From JACSRF01 sp963695505 (lineage in GTDB: Bacteria > Chloroflexota > Anaerolineae > Promineifilales > Promineifilaceae), in NCBI GenBank assembly GCA_963695505.1, contig CAVOGX010000021.1:372001-436000 (forward strand): a DNA stretch of 64,000 bases, in the 5' to 3' direction. This document shows positions 28,841 through 38,593 of the stretch, in pieces. Both the position numbers and the translations under genes were made by a program. Position 1 is the first letter of the stretch; each line of letters opens with the position of its first letter. The notes under the pieces are model-generated. The model searched no databases, was not told the DNA's origin, and saw only the letters and a program-made list of their open reading frames with translations.

Positions 28841-30106
28841 TTAAAGCAGCAGGGCGGCCAAAATACCCACAATCAGGATGAGGGCAAAGCCGGGCAGGAA
28901 TGTGCGGCGCAGGCTGGCTGACCCGCTGGAGAGAACAATACCCCCTTTAACGGCCGTATTAGACATTGCCGCCAGCACAATCGCCCTTGCGGCTGTGGCC
29001 ATGTCCAGCGTGCCATTTCTGCTCAATTCTGCCACAGACAGAGTGATGGCGTCTACGTCCGCCAATCCTGAAAGTACGCTCGAAAAGTACAGACCTGTGT
29101 TCCCAAAGTAAAACTCTGCTGCCCGAGAAGCCAGTAAAATTAAGCCGTAGAGCAGCCCAAAGGTGATGGCCGGGCGCAGTTCAAAAGGATTTGAGATTTT
29201 AACCTCTCCTCCTTCCTCTGTGTGGGGGGTAAGATAAAGGTACAGTCCATAAGCCAGGCCTGCTCCACCCGCCGCGGCAATGGGCAGCCACAGCACACTG
29301 AGTAGGGGGCGATAAACGGCGCCTACCTCCACCAGAATGCGCACAAACATTACGGACCAGGCCAGCGTAATTGCCAGGGCAAAGGGTTTTGCCAACTGCC
29401 TGTCCCCATGGCTGCGTTGAGCGAAACTGAGGGTGGTGGCCGTGCTGGATGCCAATCCACCCAGGAGGCCGGTGAGGCCAATACCCCGCCGCGAGCCGGC
29501 AATTTTGATCATCACGTAGCCCAAAAAGCTGATGCCAGATATTAGCACAACCATGAGCCAGATTTTGTACGGGTTCAACACATCAAAGGGGGGTGGTCCA
29601 AAGGATTGGTTAGGTAATACGGGTAGAACAATGGCGGTAATGATGGCAAATTTCAGAGTGGCCAGCACGTCCTCCCGGGTAATGCGCTCGGCAAACCTGT
29701 GCAGCTCGAATTTTAGGGAGAGTAGGGCCATGGAAACAACGCCCAGGGCAACGGCCAACTCCATTTCATCCCAGTAGCAGAGGGAGCCGGTGAAGAGAGT
29801 TAGCATGGCGGCAACTTCGGTAGTCATGCCCATTTCGCCACGCCAGGATGAGATGGCGTACCCAATAATGATGAGGCCCCCCACCGGTAAAATGAGGCCA
29901 ACGTAAGCCCAGGGAGTGTTGAGCAATTCGGATAAGAATGCTGCCGTGCAGCCGGTTAGTCCCAGGAGCGCAAACGTTCGCACACCAGCGGCCGTTTTTT
30001 GGTGCGGTTTGTTAGAGATATCGTAGGAGTGTTCTCGCTGTAGGCCAACCAGGATACCAATGACTAAGGCTACGCCAAAGCGATAAAAAAGAGTGTGTTG
30101 TGCCAT
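28841..30106 (-). CDS. MgtC/DUF4010 membrane protein
   Basis: About 421 aa with 11-12 hydrophobic helices. The N-terminal part (FGVALVIGILVGLQREH ... AAGVRTFALLGLTG) is the MgtC/SapB domain; the C-terminal part (LSGLADVDAITLSVAEL ... NTAVKGGIV) is DUF4010. Function is not established; relatives are thought to be transporters or stress-related. The ATG at 30106 lies where transcription from the promoter at 30113-30140 should begin, so the message may be leaderless. A TTG at 30130 is an alternative but lies within the promoter. Confidence 0.85.
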   Translation of the reverse strand: MAQHTLFYRFGVALVIGILVGLQREHSYDISNKPHQKTAAGVRTFALLGLTGCTAAFLSELLNTPWAYVGLILPVGGLIIIGYAISSWRGEMGMTTEVAAMLTLFTGSLCYWDEMELAVALGVVSMALLSLKFELHRFAERITREDVLATLKFAIITAIVLPVLPNQSFGPPPFDVLNPYKIWLMVVLISGISFLGYVMIKIAGSRRGIGLTGLLGGLASSTATTLSFAQRSHGDRQLAKPFALAITLAWSVMFVRILVEVGAVYRPLLSVLWLPIAAAGGAGLAYGLYLYLTPHTEEGGEVKISNPFELRPAITFGLLYGLILLASRAAEFYFGNTGLYFSSVLSGLADVDAITLSVAELSRNGTLDMATAARAIVLAAMSNTAVKGGIVLSSGSASLRRTFLPGFALILIVGILAALLL

Positions 30107-30112
30107 AAATAC

Positions 30113-30140
30113 AGTGTAAGTATTTGACAAAGGGTGTCAA
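30113..30140 (-). promoter_or_regulatory. promoter of the MgtC/DUF4010 gene
   Basis: On the minus strand TTGACA (30140-30135) and TACACT (30118-30113) are 16 bases apart. The expected start falls at about 30105, on or next to the ATG at 30106, suggesting a leaderless transcript. Confidence 0.5.
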
Positions 30141-30221
30141 GATTTCCGCAACAGAAACGGCCGTTCTGCGTATTGAGCCTCAGGAAAACAAACGTAATGG
30201 ATTCATCCGCTGGAGGTTAAC

Positions 30222-30419
30222 ATGAGTGTAGTAAAAGAGAACAAATTGAGAAGACAAAACGGCATGATTGCCGGTGTTTGCGGTGGTTTAGCGGAATTTT
30301 TTGGAATCAGCCCTTTTTGGTTTCGGCTGCTTTTCTTCATTTTACTGCTGCCAGGCGGCCTTCCGGGCTTGCTGCCATATGTGCTGTTATGGATAGTTAT
30401 CCCCCGCAAGCGATATTAG
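30222..30419 (+). CDS. PspC domain protein
   Basis: 65 aa with the full PspC core: LRRQNGMIAGVCGGLAEFFGISPFWFRLLFFIL, then a second helix LLPYVLLWIVIPRKRY. PspC-type proteins sit in the membrane and signal envelope stress. This is the minimal single-domain form. GGAGG lies eight bases before the ATG. No pspA gene is close. A terminator follows 20 bases after the stop, so it is a single-gene unit. Confidence 0.9.
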   Translation: MSVVKENKLRRQNGMIAGVCGGLAEFFGISPFWFRLLFFILLLPGGLPGLLPYVLLWIVIPRKRY

Positions 30420-30440
30420 ACTTATGCAACGGAACACCTG

Positions 30441-30468
30441 GCCCCTGTGAAAACAGGGGCTTTTTATT
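30441..30468 (+). terminator. intrinsic terminator
   Basis: GCCCCTGT (30441-30448) / ACAGGGGC (30453-30460) with a GAAA loop, followed by TTTTTATTTT. Confidence 0.9.
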
Positions 30469-30504
30469 TTGGCATCTCGCAGGGGGTAGGTTACATTTCC
30501 TTCT

Positions 30505-30774
30505 ATGTGGATCATATTGCTCTCTTTATTATTGGGAACGTTGTTAGGTGCCGGCTTGCGGCAAAAGCGCCGCCTGTTGGCATGGGTTGACCGGGGAACA
30601 GCAACGGCCGTTTATTTGCTGCTCTTCTTGCTGGGTGTTACCGTGGGCAGCAACAGTGCGGCTATGGACAGCTTAGGCACCCTGGGTCTTCAGGCGCTGC
30701 TGCTGAGCGTTGGCGGTATGGTGGGCAGCATCACCCTGGCTACCATCCTTTATTACTGGCAGTTTCACCGCTAA
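30505..30774 (+). CDS. LysO-type exporter, small N-terminal subunit
   Basis: 89 aa with three hydrophobic helices (MWIILLSLLLGTLLGAGL; AVYLLLFLLGVTVGSN; ALLLSVGGMVGSITLATIL), matching the N-terminal third of LysO (YbjE, DUF340), the lysine exporter of E. coli. In some bacteria the protein is encoded as two neighbouring genes, as here. The transported amino acid cannot be told from sequence. The next gene supplies the rest of the fold. Confidence 0.75.
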   Translation: MWIILLSLLLGTLLGAGLRQKRRLLAWVDRGTATAVYLLLFLLGVTVGSNSAAMDSLGTLGLQALLLSVGGMVGSITLATILYYWQFHR

Positions 30775-30781
30775 ACAGAGC

Positions 30782-31380
30782 ATGCGCAGCAGTTTGATTA
30801 TTCTCCTCTTTTTTTATCCGGTTTACTGCTAGCCAATTGGGCAACATTGCCTGACTGGCTTACAGCTTCAGAAACCACCCTCTATGCTTTGTATGGGTTG
30901 CTCTTCTTGGTGGGAATAGGTGTTGGCAGCAGCACCGATACCTTGATTATTTTGCGCCGCGTCAATTGGAAAATTGTGTTGGTGCCCGTGAGCGTAATTC
31001 TGGGAACGCTGCTGGGTGCGGGGCTGGTGGCAAAGCTTTTGCCCGGAATTTCTGTGCGTGAAGGAACGGCCGTTGGCGCTGGATTTGGGTACTACAGCTT
31101 GTCAAGCGTCCTTATTAGCCAGGTGCACAGCGAGACGCTGGGTGTCGTTGCCTTGCTGGCAAACATTATGCGGGAGATGCTGACTTTGCTTCTAGCACCA
31201 TTGCTGACCCGCTATCTTGGTAAGCTGGCCCCCATTGCAGCGGGAGGTGCAACGACAATGGATACGACTTTGCCCATCATCACCCGCTTTACCGGCAGCG
31301 AATATGCAGTGATTGCCGTTTTCAGTGGGCTCGTGCTGAGCATATTGGTGCCCTTCCTGGTCGTTTTTATATTGGGATAG
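30782..31380 (+). pseudogene. LysO-type exporter, large C-terminal subunit, frameshift in a T-run
   Basis: An ATG at 30782 starts MRSSLIILLFF and then breaks at a run of seven T (30809-30815). One more T would give LFFLSGLLLANW and continuous reading to 31380. The long part has GLLFLVGIGVGSSTD, VREGTAVGAGFGYYSLSS and NIMREMLTLLLAP, typical of the DUF340/LysO core. Without correction, translation would have to start near 30847. A homopolymer sequencing error is the simplest explanation. It forms a two-gene operon with the small subunit, 7 bases away. Confidence 0.72.
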
Positions 31381-31465
31381 CATGACAAAGCTCAGGTCTG
31401 TAATGGACGAACGAGGTTAATTACACCTGCATGCGTTTGCATGTGGTTGTGATAAAATTGAGAGC

Positions 31466-32837
31466 ATGTCTGGTGAATTAACAGTAATTGGTGGCGGGTT
31501 AGCTGGAACTGAAGCAGCATGGCAGGCAGCCGAATGGGGTGTCAAGGTACGGTTGTTTGAGATGCGCCCGCGCCAAACGACGCCAGCCCACGTGTCTGAC
31601 CAACTGGCCGAACTGGTGTGCAGCAATTCCATGGGTTCTTTCCTGCCGCATAAAGCGCCTGGCTTGCTCAAGGCAGAAATTCGTGGTTTAGGTTCATTAA
31701 TCCTGTCTTGCGCCGAGGAAACGGCCGTTCCTGCTGGTTCTTCCTTAGCCGTTGACCGGGAAGGCTTTGCCCAACTTGTCACCGAGCGCATCGAGAATCA
31801 CCCCAATATCGAGTTGGTACGCGAAGAAGTTACGAATGTGCCTGACACGCCCTGCATCATGGCCAGCGGCTCCCTTACATCCTCCGCCCTTACTCAAGAT
31901 ATTGGCCGCCTCACCGGACAGGAGTACCTATACTTCTACGACGCTTTGTCACCTATTGTTAGCTACGAATCAATAGATTTGAATATTGCCTTCCGCCAAT
32001 CCCGTTACGACAAGGGCGAACAGGAAGAAGGTGATTATATCAACTGCCCCATGACGAAAGAGGAATATCGCCGTTTTTATGAGGCCGTTCTCTCGGCAGA
32101 AACCATCACGCTGCGGCAGTTTGAGCAAGAAGACCCGCACTTTTTTGAGGGCTGCATGCCCATCGAAGTGCTGGCAGACCGTGGCGAAGAGGCTCTGGCA
32201 TTTGGTCCGATGCGCCCGGTGGGCTTCGTTGACCCGCGAAATGGGAAACGGCCGTATGCCGTTGTCCAGTTACGCCAGGATAACCTGGTAGGCAGCCTTT
32301 ATAACATTGTCGGATTCCAAACCAACCTCAAATGGGGCGAGCAGCGCCGCGTTCTGCGCCTAATTCCCGGGTTGGAGCAGGCTGAATTTCTGCGCTATGG
32401 CATGATGCACCGCAATACTTACATCAATGCTCCCCAATTATTGCAGCCTACCTTGCAGTACCGGGCGCGGACCGATCTGTTTTTTGCAGGGCAAATTGTG
32501 GGCGTGGAGGGATACATGGGTAATGCTGCTTCTGGGTTGGTTGCCGGAATCAATGCTGCGCGCCTGCTGCAAGGGAAGAATGCCAGTGATTTTCCCGACG
32601 AATACCATGTTAGGTGCGCTGCATCATTACGTTACCCATGCCGAAGCGAAAACATTTCAACCCATGAAGGCGAATTTTGGTCTTTTTCCACCACCCCCAG
32701 CAAAAATGAACAAGAATGACCGCTATCGCTGGTACAGCGAGCGTGCTCTGACCTCCTTGCGCCGCTTTGCCCGAGAAAATGCCTTGCCTTTTAGCCGTGA
32801 AAAAGCTGAGGTGATTCCGGAGTTAACGGCCGTTTAA
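31466..32837 (+). pseudogene. trmFO: TrmFO, folate/FAD-dependent tRNA uracil-54 C5-methyltransferase, one frameshift
   Basis: The N-terminal FAD site is VIGGGLAGTEAAW, and the TrmFO motifs FEMRP, LVCSNSMGS and GYMGNAASGLVAG are all present. Near 32591-32596 (TTTTCCC) one extra base shifts the frame. The correct frame continues with TNTMLGALHHYVTHAEAK and ends at 32837. Restored length is about 456 residues, normal for the family. The enzyme makes ribothymidine at tRNA position 54 using methylene-tetrahydrofolate. Because this gene is widely conserved, a sequencing indel is more likely than true loss. Confidence 0.9.
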
Positions 32838-32852
32838 TGGCGTCGCCTCATT

Positions 32853-34073
32853 TTGGAGAAACTGTTGGCCAATAACCTGAAACAATGGCTGCATCAACAG
32901 ACTGGGCAACTCTGCAAGACCACCCTTTACAGAGCACCTAACATGCTGCCAGATGTGCAGGATGTAACCGAGTTTTTGCACATGGTCGCGGAAAATGTGG
33001 GGGCAGCTCGCGAAACACAGCTTTCGGCCGTGCAGGGTTGGGCTTTGACCAGCATTGGCCACGATGCCCCATTTGCCAATGACTGGGTAACCGTTCTTCG
33101 CGTGCTCAAAGAAGAGTTGATGACAGCCTTAAAAAAGGCGTACTCTTCTGCAGAGACATTGAACGCCTGGATGATGCTAGAGGAATTGTTTACCTATGCG
33201 CTGATAGAAGCTACTCATCTGGCCAGTGACATGAACCGCGCCACCTTACTCGAGCATATGGACGCGATCAGTCAGCAGATGGAACAGGTAGAAGCCACTA
33301 AAGCAAATTTCATTGCCGTGGCCGCTCACGAGCTAAGAACCCCGCTCACCATTTTAGAGGGTTATGCCAATATTTTGCGCACCGAGATTGATCCCTCATC
33401 TCATCAAAGGCTTTATATTGATGGACTAGAAAATGGCATACGGCGCATGAATGAGATTGTTGCGGACATCATAGATGTCTCCCTCATTGATATGCACCAG
33501 GTGGAATTAAAATACCAGCAGTTCTCTTTGGAGAAAGTGATTCTAACCACGGCCGATAAGCTGGATAAGTTTTTCGCCCAAAGACGGGTATATTTAAACA
33601 TCATGCCGCTGCCTTTGGAGAAGCGCATTTTTGGGGATCCTGAATTGCTGCTGAAAGCCTTTGGCAAAGTCTTGCTCAATGCTTTGAAATACACACCAGA
33701 TGGTGGTCAGGTAAACATTCGCGGTGAGTTGACGCGTCAGAATGAATCCACGGCCGAATTAGATGGTTACATCGACGTACAGATTTCTGATACAGGCATT
33801 GGTATTGCTCCAGAATATTTTGAGCATATCTTCCGCAAATTTTCTAGCGTGGCCGATGCCAAATTGCATTCTTCGGGTAAGACTAAATTTAAAGGGGGCG
33901 GCCCAGGATTAGGATTACCCATTGCCAAGGGGATTATTGAAGCCCACGGAGGCCGAATTTGGGTAGAAAGCCCCGGGTATGACGAAGAACGCTGTCCTGG
34001 CAGCACCTTTCATTTAGAGATCCCACTGCTCGTGAAGCGTCCAGGTGAACTCTTTTGGGGCGCTGCTGAATGA
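32853..34073 (+). CDS. soluble sensor histidine kinase
   Basis: 406 aa. After about 140 residues of helical, non-membrane sensor region comes the H-box AAHELRTPLTILEGYAN, then N-box NALKYTPDG, G1 DTGIGIAPEYFEHIF and G2 GGGPGLGLPIAKGI. No transmembrane segment is seen, so it should sense a cytoplasmic signal. The sensor region matches nothing I recognise. No response regulator is adjacent, making it an orphan kinase. The start is uncertain: the TTG at 32853 is used; an ATG at 32837 is in another frame. Confidence 0.85.
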   Translation: MEKLLANNLKQWLHQQTGQLCKTTLYRAPNMLPDVQDVTEFLHMVAENVGAARETQLSAVQGWALTSIGHDAPFANDWVTVLRVLKEELMTALKKAYSSAETLNAWMMLEELFTYALIEATHLASDMNRATLLEHMDAISQQMEQVEATKANFIAVAAHELRTPLTILEGYANILRTEIDPSSHQRLYIDGLENGIRRMNEIVADIIDVSLIDMHQVELKYQQFSLEKVILTTADKLDKFFAQRRVYLNIMPLPLEKRIFGDPELLLKAFGKVLLNALKYTPDGGQVNIRGELTRQNESTAELDGYIDVQISDTGIGIAPEYFEHIFRKFSSVADAKLHSSGKTKFKGGGPGLGLPIAKGIIEAHGGRIWVESPGYDEERCPGSTFHLEIPLLVKRPGELFWGAAE

Positions 34074-34138
34074 TGAAGGAGCCGAGAGCATGGGTTTTTA
34101 TAAAAGGCTCTGACGCGTCACTTTACTGGAGATGAGAG

Positions 34139-35734
34139 ATGGAATTAGTGATTGAAACGGCCGTTTCCCAAGTCACCGTTTATCCGGATCGCGCGCGGGT
34201 CACCGTGGAAGGCGTCAGCACGGTAGAAGCAGGCACATTGCGATTAGTGGTTGAGGAGCTTCCCCTGGTATTGGAACCAGAATCTGTGCGCGTGACCGGA
34301 AAAGGGACGGCAAAAGTACGCATTTTGGGAGTGGACGTGACCCGCAGCTACTACGTTGATACCCCATCGGCTAAAGTGCAAGACCTGGAGCAACAAATAG
34401 AGCTGATTGAGGGAGAGCTGCGCGTTGTGCAAGACGAAAAATCAGGTTGGCAAAGCCGCGCTAAATACCTTGAAGGTTTAAGGGAGGCCACGGCCGAATT
34501 TGCCAGAGGCTTGTCGCGCGGGCGGATTGACGTTGCCCAACAGGGCGAATTGCTGGGTTTTATGCACGAAGAAGGCGAGCAGTTGCGAGCTGCTTTACGC
34601 ACCTTAGACCAACAACAGCGGGACCTGACCAAAAGGCTGGAAAAATTGCGTCTGGAATTAAAAGGGCTGCAGTCTGCACGTCCTCGCCAGCGCTTTCAGG
34701 CGCGCATAGATGCGGAGGCGCTGACCGCAGGGGAGTTCGAGCTTTCCCTGAGTTATGTCGTGCAAAAGGCAGGCTGGCGACCCTTATACGATATTCGCCT
34801 GCAAACAGGTGGCGAGGCGCCTCTATTAACCATCAGCACCTTAGCTCAGGTTTTCCAAAATACGGGGCAGGATTGGCCAGGGGTGGCTTTGACAGTTTCC
34901 ACAGCTCGCCCAGCGCTTAACCAAAGGTTGCCGGAGTTGAAACCTTGGTTTATCGATGAGTTGAGAGTGATGCCGCCACCGGCCCCCATGGCTCAGAAAA
35001 GGGTTCTGGCTGCGGCTCCGGCACGTGCCGAAATGACCACCATGGCTGTGGCCGACGCGGAACCCGAACCCATTTATGAGGAAGCGGAAGTGGCTGTGGC
35101 GGAGGTGCAAAGTGGAGAAACGGCCGTAACCTTTAAGGTCGGTGGCTCTGTGGACATTCCTGGAGATGGCTCCCCCCACAAAACGACTCTCAACCAGTTT
35201 GATCCGGCGCCTAAAATTGATTATTTGACCGTGCCGAAACATACTGACGCCGTTTTTCGCCGGGCGACTCTCATAAACAGCGGTCCCAGCCCCCTGCTGG
35301 CAGGCGCGGCGAGCCTTTTTGTTGATGAAGAATATATCGGCCAGACCCAACTGGATTATGTGCCCAAAAGCGGCGAGTTGGAACTGCTGCTGGGCGTAGA
35401 AGAGCGCGTCACCATCGAGCGGGAGCTTACCCGCCGCGAGGTGGATAAACGGCTCTTGAAAGATAATCGCCAACTGCGCTATGGTTACAAGCTCACGGCA
35501 AAAAATTTATTATCCACGTCTGTTGAACTTGAAGTTCATGACCACATTCCTGTTCCGCGCCACGAACAAATTAAGGTGAAGCTTGAAAGCGTGCAGCCGC
35601 CCCCCACAGAAAAAAGTGACCTAAATTTGATGGAATGGCATTTAACCATTTCCGCGGGTGCAGAACAAACCATTCTGTATGAGTACCTGGTAGAACATCC
35701 CCGCGCGATTCGGGTGGCAGGATTAATTGATTGA
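34139..35734 (+). CDS. MuiA-family protein (DUF4140/DUF4139)
   Basis: 531 aa. The N-terminal DUF4140 domain (VSQVTVYPDRARVTVEGV) is followed by a coiled-coil of about 120 residues and the DUF4139 beta domain (LSYVVQKAGWRPLYDIRL ... ILYEYLVEHP). This is the layout of mucoidy inhibitor A proteins. An unusual Ala/Glu/Pro-rich insert (about residues 280-325) interrupts the second domain. No signal peptide, so probably cytoplasmic. Function is not known. The ATG follows GGAGATGAG. GAAACGGCCGTTTC sits at the very start of the gene. Confidence 0.82.
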   Translation: MELVIETAVSQVTVYPDRARVTVEGVSTVEAGTLRLVVEELPLVLEPESVRVTGKGTAKVRILGVDVTRSYYVDTPSAKVQDLEQQIELIEGELRVVQDEKSGWQSRAKYLEGLREATAEFARGLSRGRIDVAQQGELLGFMHEEGEQLRAALRTLDQQQRDLTKRLEKLRLELKGLQSARPRQRFQARIDAEALTAGEFELSLSYVVQKAGWRPLYDIRLQTGGEAPLLTISTLAQVFQNTGQDWPGVALTVSTARPALNQRLPELKPWFIDELRVMPPPAPMAQKRVLAAAPARAEMTTMAVADAEPEPIYEEAEVAVAEVQSGETAVTFKVGGSVDIPGDGSPHKTTLNQFDPAPKIDYLTVPKHTDAVFRRATLINSGPSPLLAGAASLFVDEEYIGQTQLDYVPKSGELELLLGVEERVTIERELTRREVDKRLLKDNRQLRYGYKLTAKNLLSTSVELEVHDHIPVPRHEQIKVKLESVQPPPTEKSDLNLMEWHLTISAGAEQTILYEYLVEHPRAIRVAGLID

Positions 35735-35767
35735 GCCTGAATTTAACCAACATTTGAGGAGGCCCAC

Positions 35768-37087
35768 ATCCCAAAACAAGACGTATACCCCGTAACTCAG
35801 CCTCGCGAACGTGCCTTTCTGGTCGGTGTAGAGCTGAAACAGGAACGGCCGTTGCTGCCGGTAGAAGAGAGCCTGCAAGAACTAACCCGCCTGGCCGAGA
35901 CAGCCGGCATTCAGGTTGTAGGCCAGGCCATGCAGCGCCTAGACCGCCCAAATTCTGCCACCTACATTGGCCAGGGTAAGGTTGAAGAGGTGCAGCTTCT
36001 TGTGCAGGAACTGGAGGCAGGTGTCGTAATATTTGACGACGAATTGACCCCACGCCACCAACGCGAGCTGGAAAAAATCTTTGGCGAAGAAATCAAACTA
36101 CTCGACCGCACCGCCCTCATTCTTGATATTTTTGCATTACATGCCCAAACTCATGAAGGCAAGCTGCAAGTGGAGCTAGCACAGTTGGAATATCGACTGC
36201 CCCGGCTGACCCGTATGTGGACCCATCTGGCACGGCAAGCAGGTGGTCGGGCAGGGGGAGCCGGTGGGGGTGTGGGCTTGCGTGGTCCAGGTGAAACCCA
36301 GCTAGAAGTAGACCGCCGCGAAATCGGGCGTCGCATAGCCCACCTAAAAACCCAGTTGGAAGCAGTCCGCGCCCGTCGGGGTCGCCATCGCGCCAAGCGG
36401 CAGCAAACTGAGCTGCGCGTGGTGGCGATTGTGGGTTACACCAACGCCGGAAAGTCCACCTTGCTAAACGCCCTTAGTGGCGCAGACGTCCTGGAAGCAG
36501 ACATGCTCTTTGCCACGCTGGATCCAACTACCCGCAGAGTGCAAATGCCCGGCGGGCGGGATGTGTTGTTTACAGATACAGTGGGATTTATTCAAAAGCT
36601 GCCTACGCAAATTGTCGCTGCATTTCGGGCTACGCTGGAGGAGATTGAGGATGCTGATGTGCTGCTGCACGTGGTAGACGCGACTCATCCGCACGTAGTT
36701 GCCCAAATTGAAGCCGTAGAAGATACCCTGGCCGAACTTGAGGTTGACCATTTGCCAATGGTGGTGGCGTTAAATAAGGTCGATTTGCTGCCAGAAGGCG
36801 CAGATCCACGCCAGACATTGGAGCTGTTTGATCCGGCGGTACTGGTGTCTGCGCGCAAGGGGCTGGGATTGGATGATTTGATGGTGGCTGTTGAAGCAGC
36901 CATGGTGCAATATTTGCAGCCGCTGCACGTTATGCTGCCGTACAAACGAGGTGATTTACTGGCGATGCTATACGAGCGGGGGCAGGTAGATGGGGAAACA
37001 CATCTGGCAGAGGGAGTGGAGGTTTACGGCCGTTTACCGGGTCGGTTACTGCCTTACTTTGCACAATACGTTATCAAACCTGAGTAA
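35768..37087 (+). CDS. hflX: GTPase HflX
   Basis: The HflX N-terminal domain (ATYIGQGKVEEVQ, FDDELTPRHQRELEK), the Gly-rich linker GGRAGGAGGGVGLRGPGETQLE and a G domain with GYTNAGKST, DTVGF and NKVD are all present. HflX splits stalled ribosomes. Conserved residues RAFLVGVEL lie upstream of the first usual start codon (TTG 35852), so translation must begin earlier. The only well-placed site is ATC at 35768, five bases after GAGGAGG; an in-frame TAA lies at 35744. So the start is either a rare ATC or a sequence error for ATG. The gene ends about 17 bases before a small membrane protein gene. Confidence 0.9.
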   Translation: MPKQDVYPVTQPRERAFLVGVELKQERPLLPVEESLQELTRLAETAGIQVVGQAMQRLDRPNSATYIGQGKVEEVQLLVQELEAGVVIFDDELTPRHQRELEKIFGEEIKLLDRTALILDIFALHAQTHEGKLQVELAQLEYRLPRLTRMWTHLARQAGGRAGGAGGGVGLRGPGETQLEVDRREIGRRIAHLKTQLEAVRARRGRHRAKRQQTELRVVAIVGYTNAGKSTLLNALSGADVLEADMLFATLDPTTRRVQMPGGRDVLFTDTVGFIQKLPTQIVAAFRATLEEIEDADVLLHVVDATHPHVVAQIEAVEDTLAELEVDHLPMVVALNKVDLLPEGADPRQTLELFDPAVLVSARKGLGLDDLMVAVEAAMVQYLQPLHVMLPYKRGDLLAMLYERGQVDGETHLAEGVEVYGRLPGRLLPYFAQYVIKPE

Positions 37088-37103
37088 GCGAAAAAGGTGT
37101 GGG

Positions 37104-37337
37104 ATGAAATTTGATGAGCGCATGAACAGATTGTTGGATTGGTTGAGCGACTTTTTTGCCAATTACCCTGGGCTTCTACCACTGGTTGGATTGTTATTAA
37201 TCATTGTCAATTTTGTGCTGCAGATTTATCCTGGCCCTGACAGTGGCTGGTTTATCGAAAGGAATATTTGCCTCCATTTGGGGTTAATTCTGGCGCTGCT
37301 TGGTTTTTTGTTAGTTCGACCCATTACCCGAGAATAA
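37104..37337 (+). CDS. small two-helix membrane protein
   Basis: 77 aa. Two hydrophobic helices (LLPLVGLLLIIVNFVLQIY; LHLGLILALLGFLLV) separated by a short polar loop with PGPDSGWF. No family recognised. The ATG at 37104 has AAGGTGTGGG upstream and follows the HflX stop by 16 bases, so it is probably co-transcribed. Reading the frame further upstream into HflX gives no credible protein. Confidence 0.65.
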   Translation: MKFDERMNRLLDWLSDFFANYPGLLPLVGLLLIIVNFVLQIYPGPDSGWFIERNICLHLGLILALLGFLLVRPITRE

Positions 37338-37364
37338 TTTATTAAGAGATGAGGCCTGTATAAG

Positions 37365-38535
37365 ATGACCGACGTTGCTGCCATTGCCCAACATCCTGGC
37401 GTACAGGCTGCCCTGAGTAGTTTCCTGCCCCGGCTAGAAGAGATCATTGATTTGATTATTGCCGTGCAGCAAATCCCTGCACCCACATTTGCCGAGGAGA
37501 AACGGGCACGTTTTGTTGCCCAGGCTTTTGAAGAGGTAGGCTTACTTGAAGTCCATGAGGATGAGCTGCATAATGTTTACGGCCGTTACCCAGGCACCCA
37601 GCCCCATACCATTCCAGTCATATTGTCGGCCCACACCGACACAGTCTTCCCACCCGAAACTGATCTCACTCTGCGCCGTGAAAACGGCCGTCTCTATGGT
37701 CCCGGCGTTGGCGACAACTCTACTGGCGTGGGTGGGCTTATAACGCTGGCCCGCACCCTTAAAGAATTCGAATCTACAGTCGCCTGCGGACCTCTGGTTT
37801 GTGGCAAATGTAGGCGAAGAAGGGTTGGGGGACCTGCGCGGCATGCGCGCCGTCGTCGCCAAATTTGGCTCTCAAGCGCGGTATATTGTTGTGGAAGGCG
37901 GCATTTTTGGCTTTATTTGCCATCAGGCGATAGGCGTGCGCCGTTACAGGTTGGATATAACTGCTCCTGGGGGACATTCCTGGGGCAGCTTTGGCAGCAC
38001 AAGCGCCATCCACGTTATGGGGCACCTCATTGCTGCCATCGATCAAATACCCGTACCGAAATCGCCGCGCACAACCTATAACGTTGGCGTGGTCGAAGGC
38101 GGTCAATCCATAAACAGTATTGCCCAAAATGCCAGCATGTGGCTCGATCTGCGGTCGGAAGAGGTGGGCGAATTGGAGGAATTGGAAGAACGGGTACGCC
38201 AGATTGTAAGTGAGTTACTGAACCGGTTTACGGAAGCAAAGATTGCCATGACCATGGTAGGTAATCGCCCGGCAGGGCAAATTGGGCGCAGCACACCGCT
38301 GGTTACCTGGGCAGAGGCCGCCCTGCGCCAAACAGGGCACGAAAAAGTAGAATATTTTGCGGGCAGCACGGACACAAACATTCCTCTAAGCCAGGGTATT
38401 CCCGGTGTGTGTGTAGGGTTAGCCCGTTCTGCCAACGTGCATCGCCTGGATGAAAATTTAGACCCGAGCAGCCTTCCTGCAGGCTTGGGGCAACTGCTTT
38501 TGTTATCATTGGCCGCCGCTGGCTTTGTTGTCTAG
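37365..38535 (+). pseudogene. M20-family zinc peptidase, one frameshift
   Basis: The first part has SAHTDTVFP and GPGVGDNSTGVGGL, carrying the first His and bridging Asp. The frame breaks near 37785 and the next frame continues with DLWFVANVGEEGLGDLRG (Glu pair) and later APGGHSWGSFGSTSAIH, TDTNIPLSQGIPG and a final zinc His in ANVHRLDE. Restored length is about 390 residues, normal for PepT-like aminopeptidases or related amidohydrolases. The substrate is unknown. Another M20 enzyme lies at 52166 but is only distantly related. Two copies of ACGGCCGT lie within 110 bases. Confidence 0.85.
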
Positions 38536-38593
38536 CCAGCCCGGAGCTTGAAAATTTTTCCCTGAATCTCGCTGAAACGAAAAAGGAGTGCTC

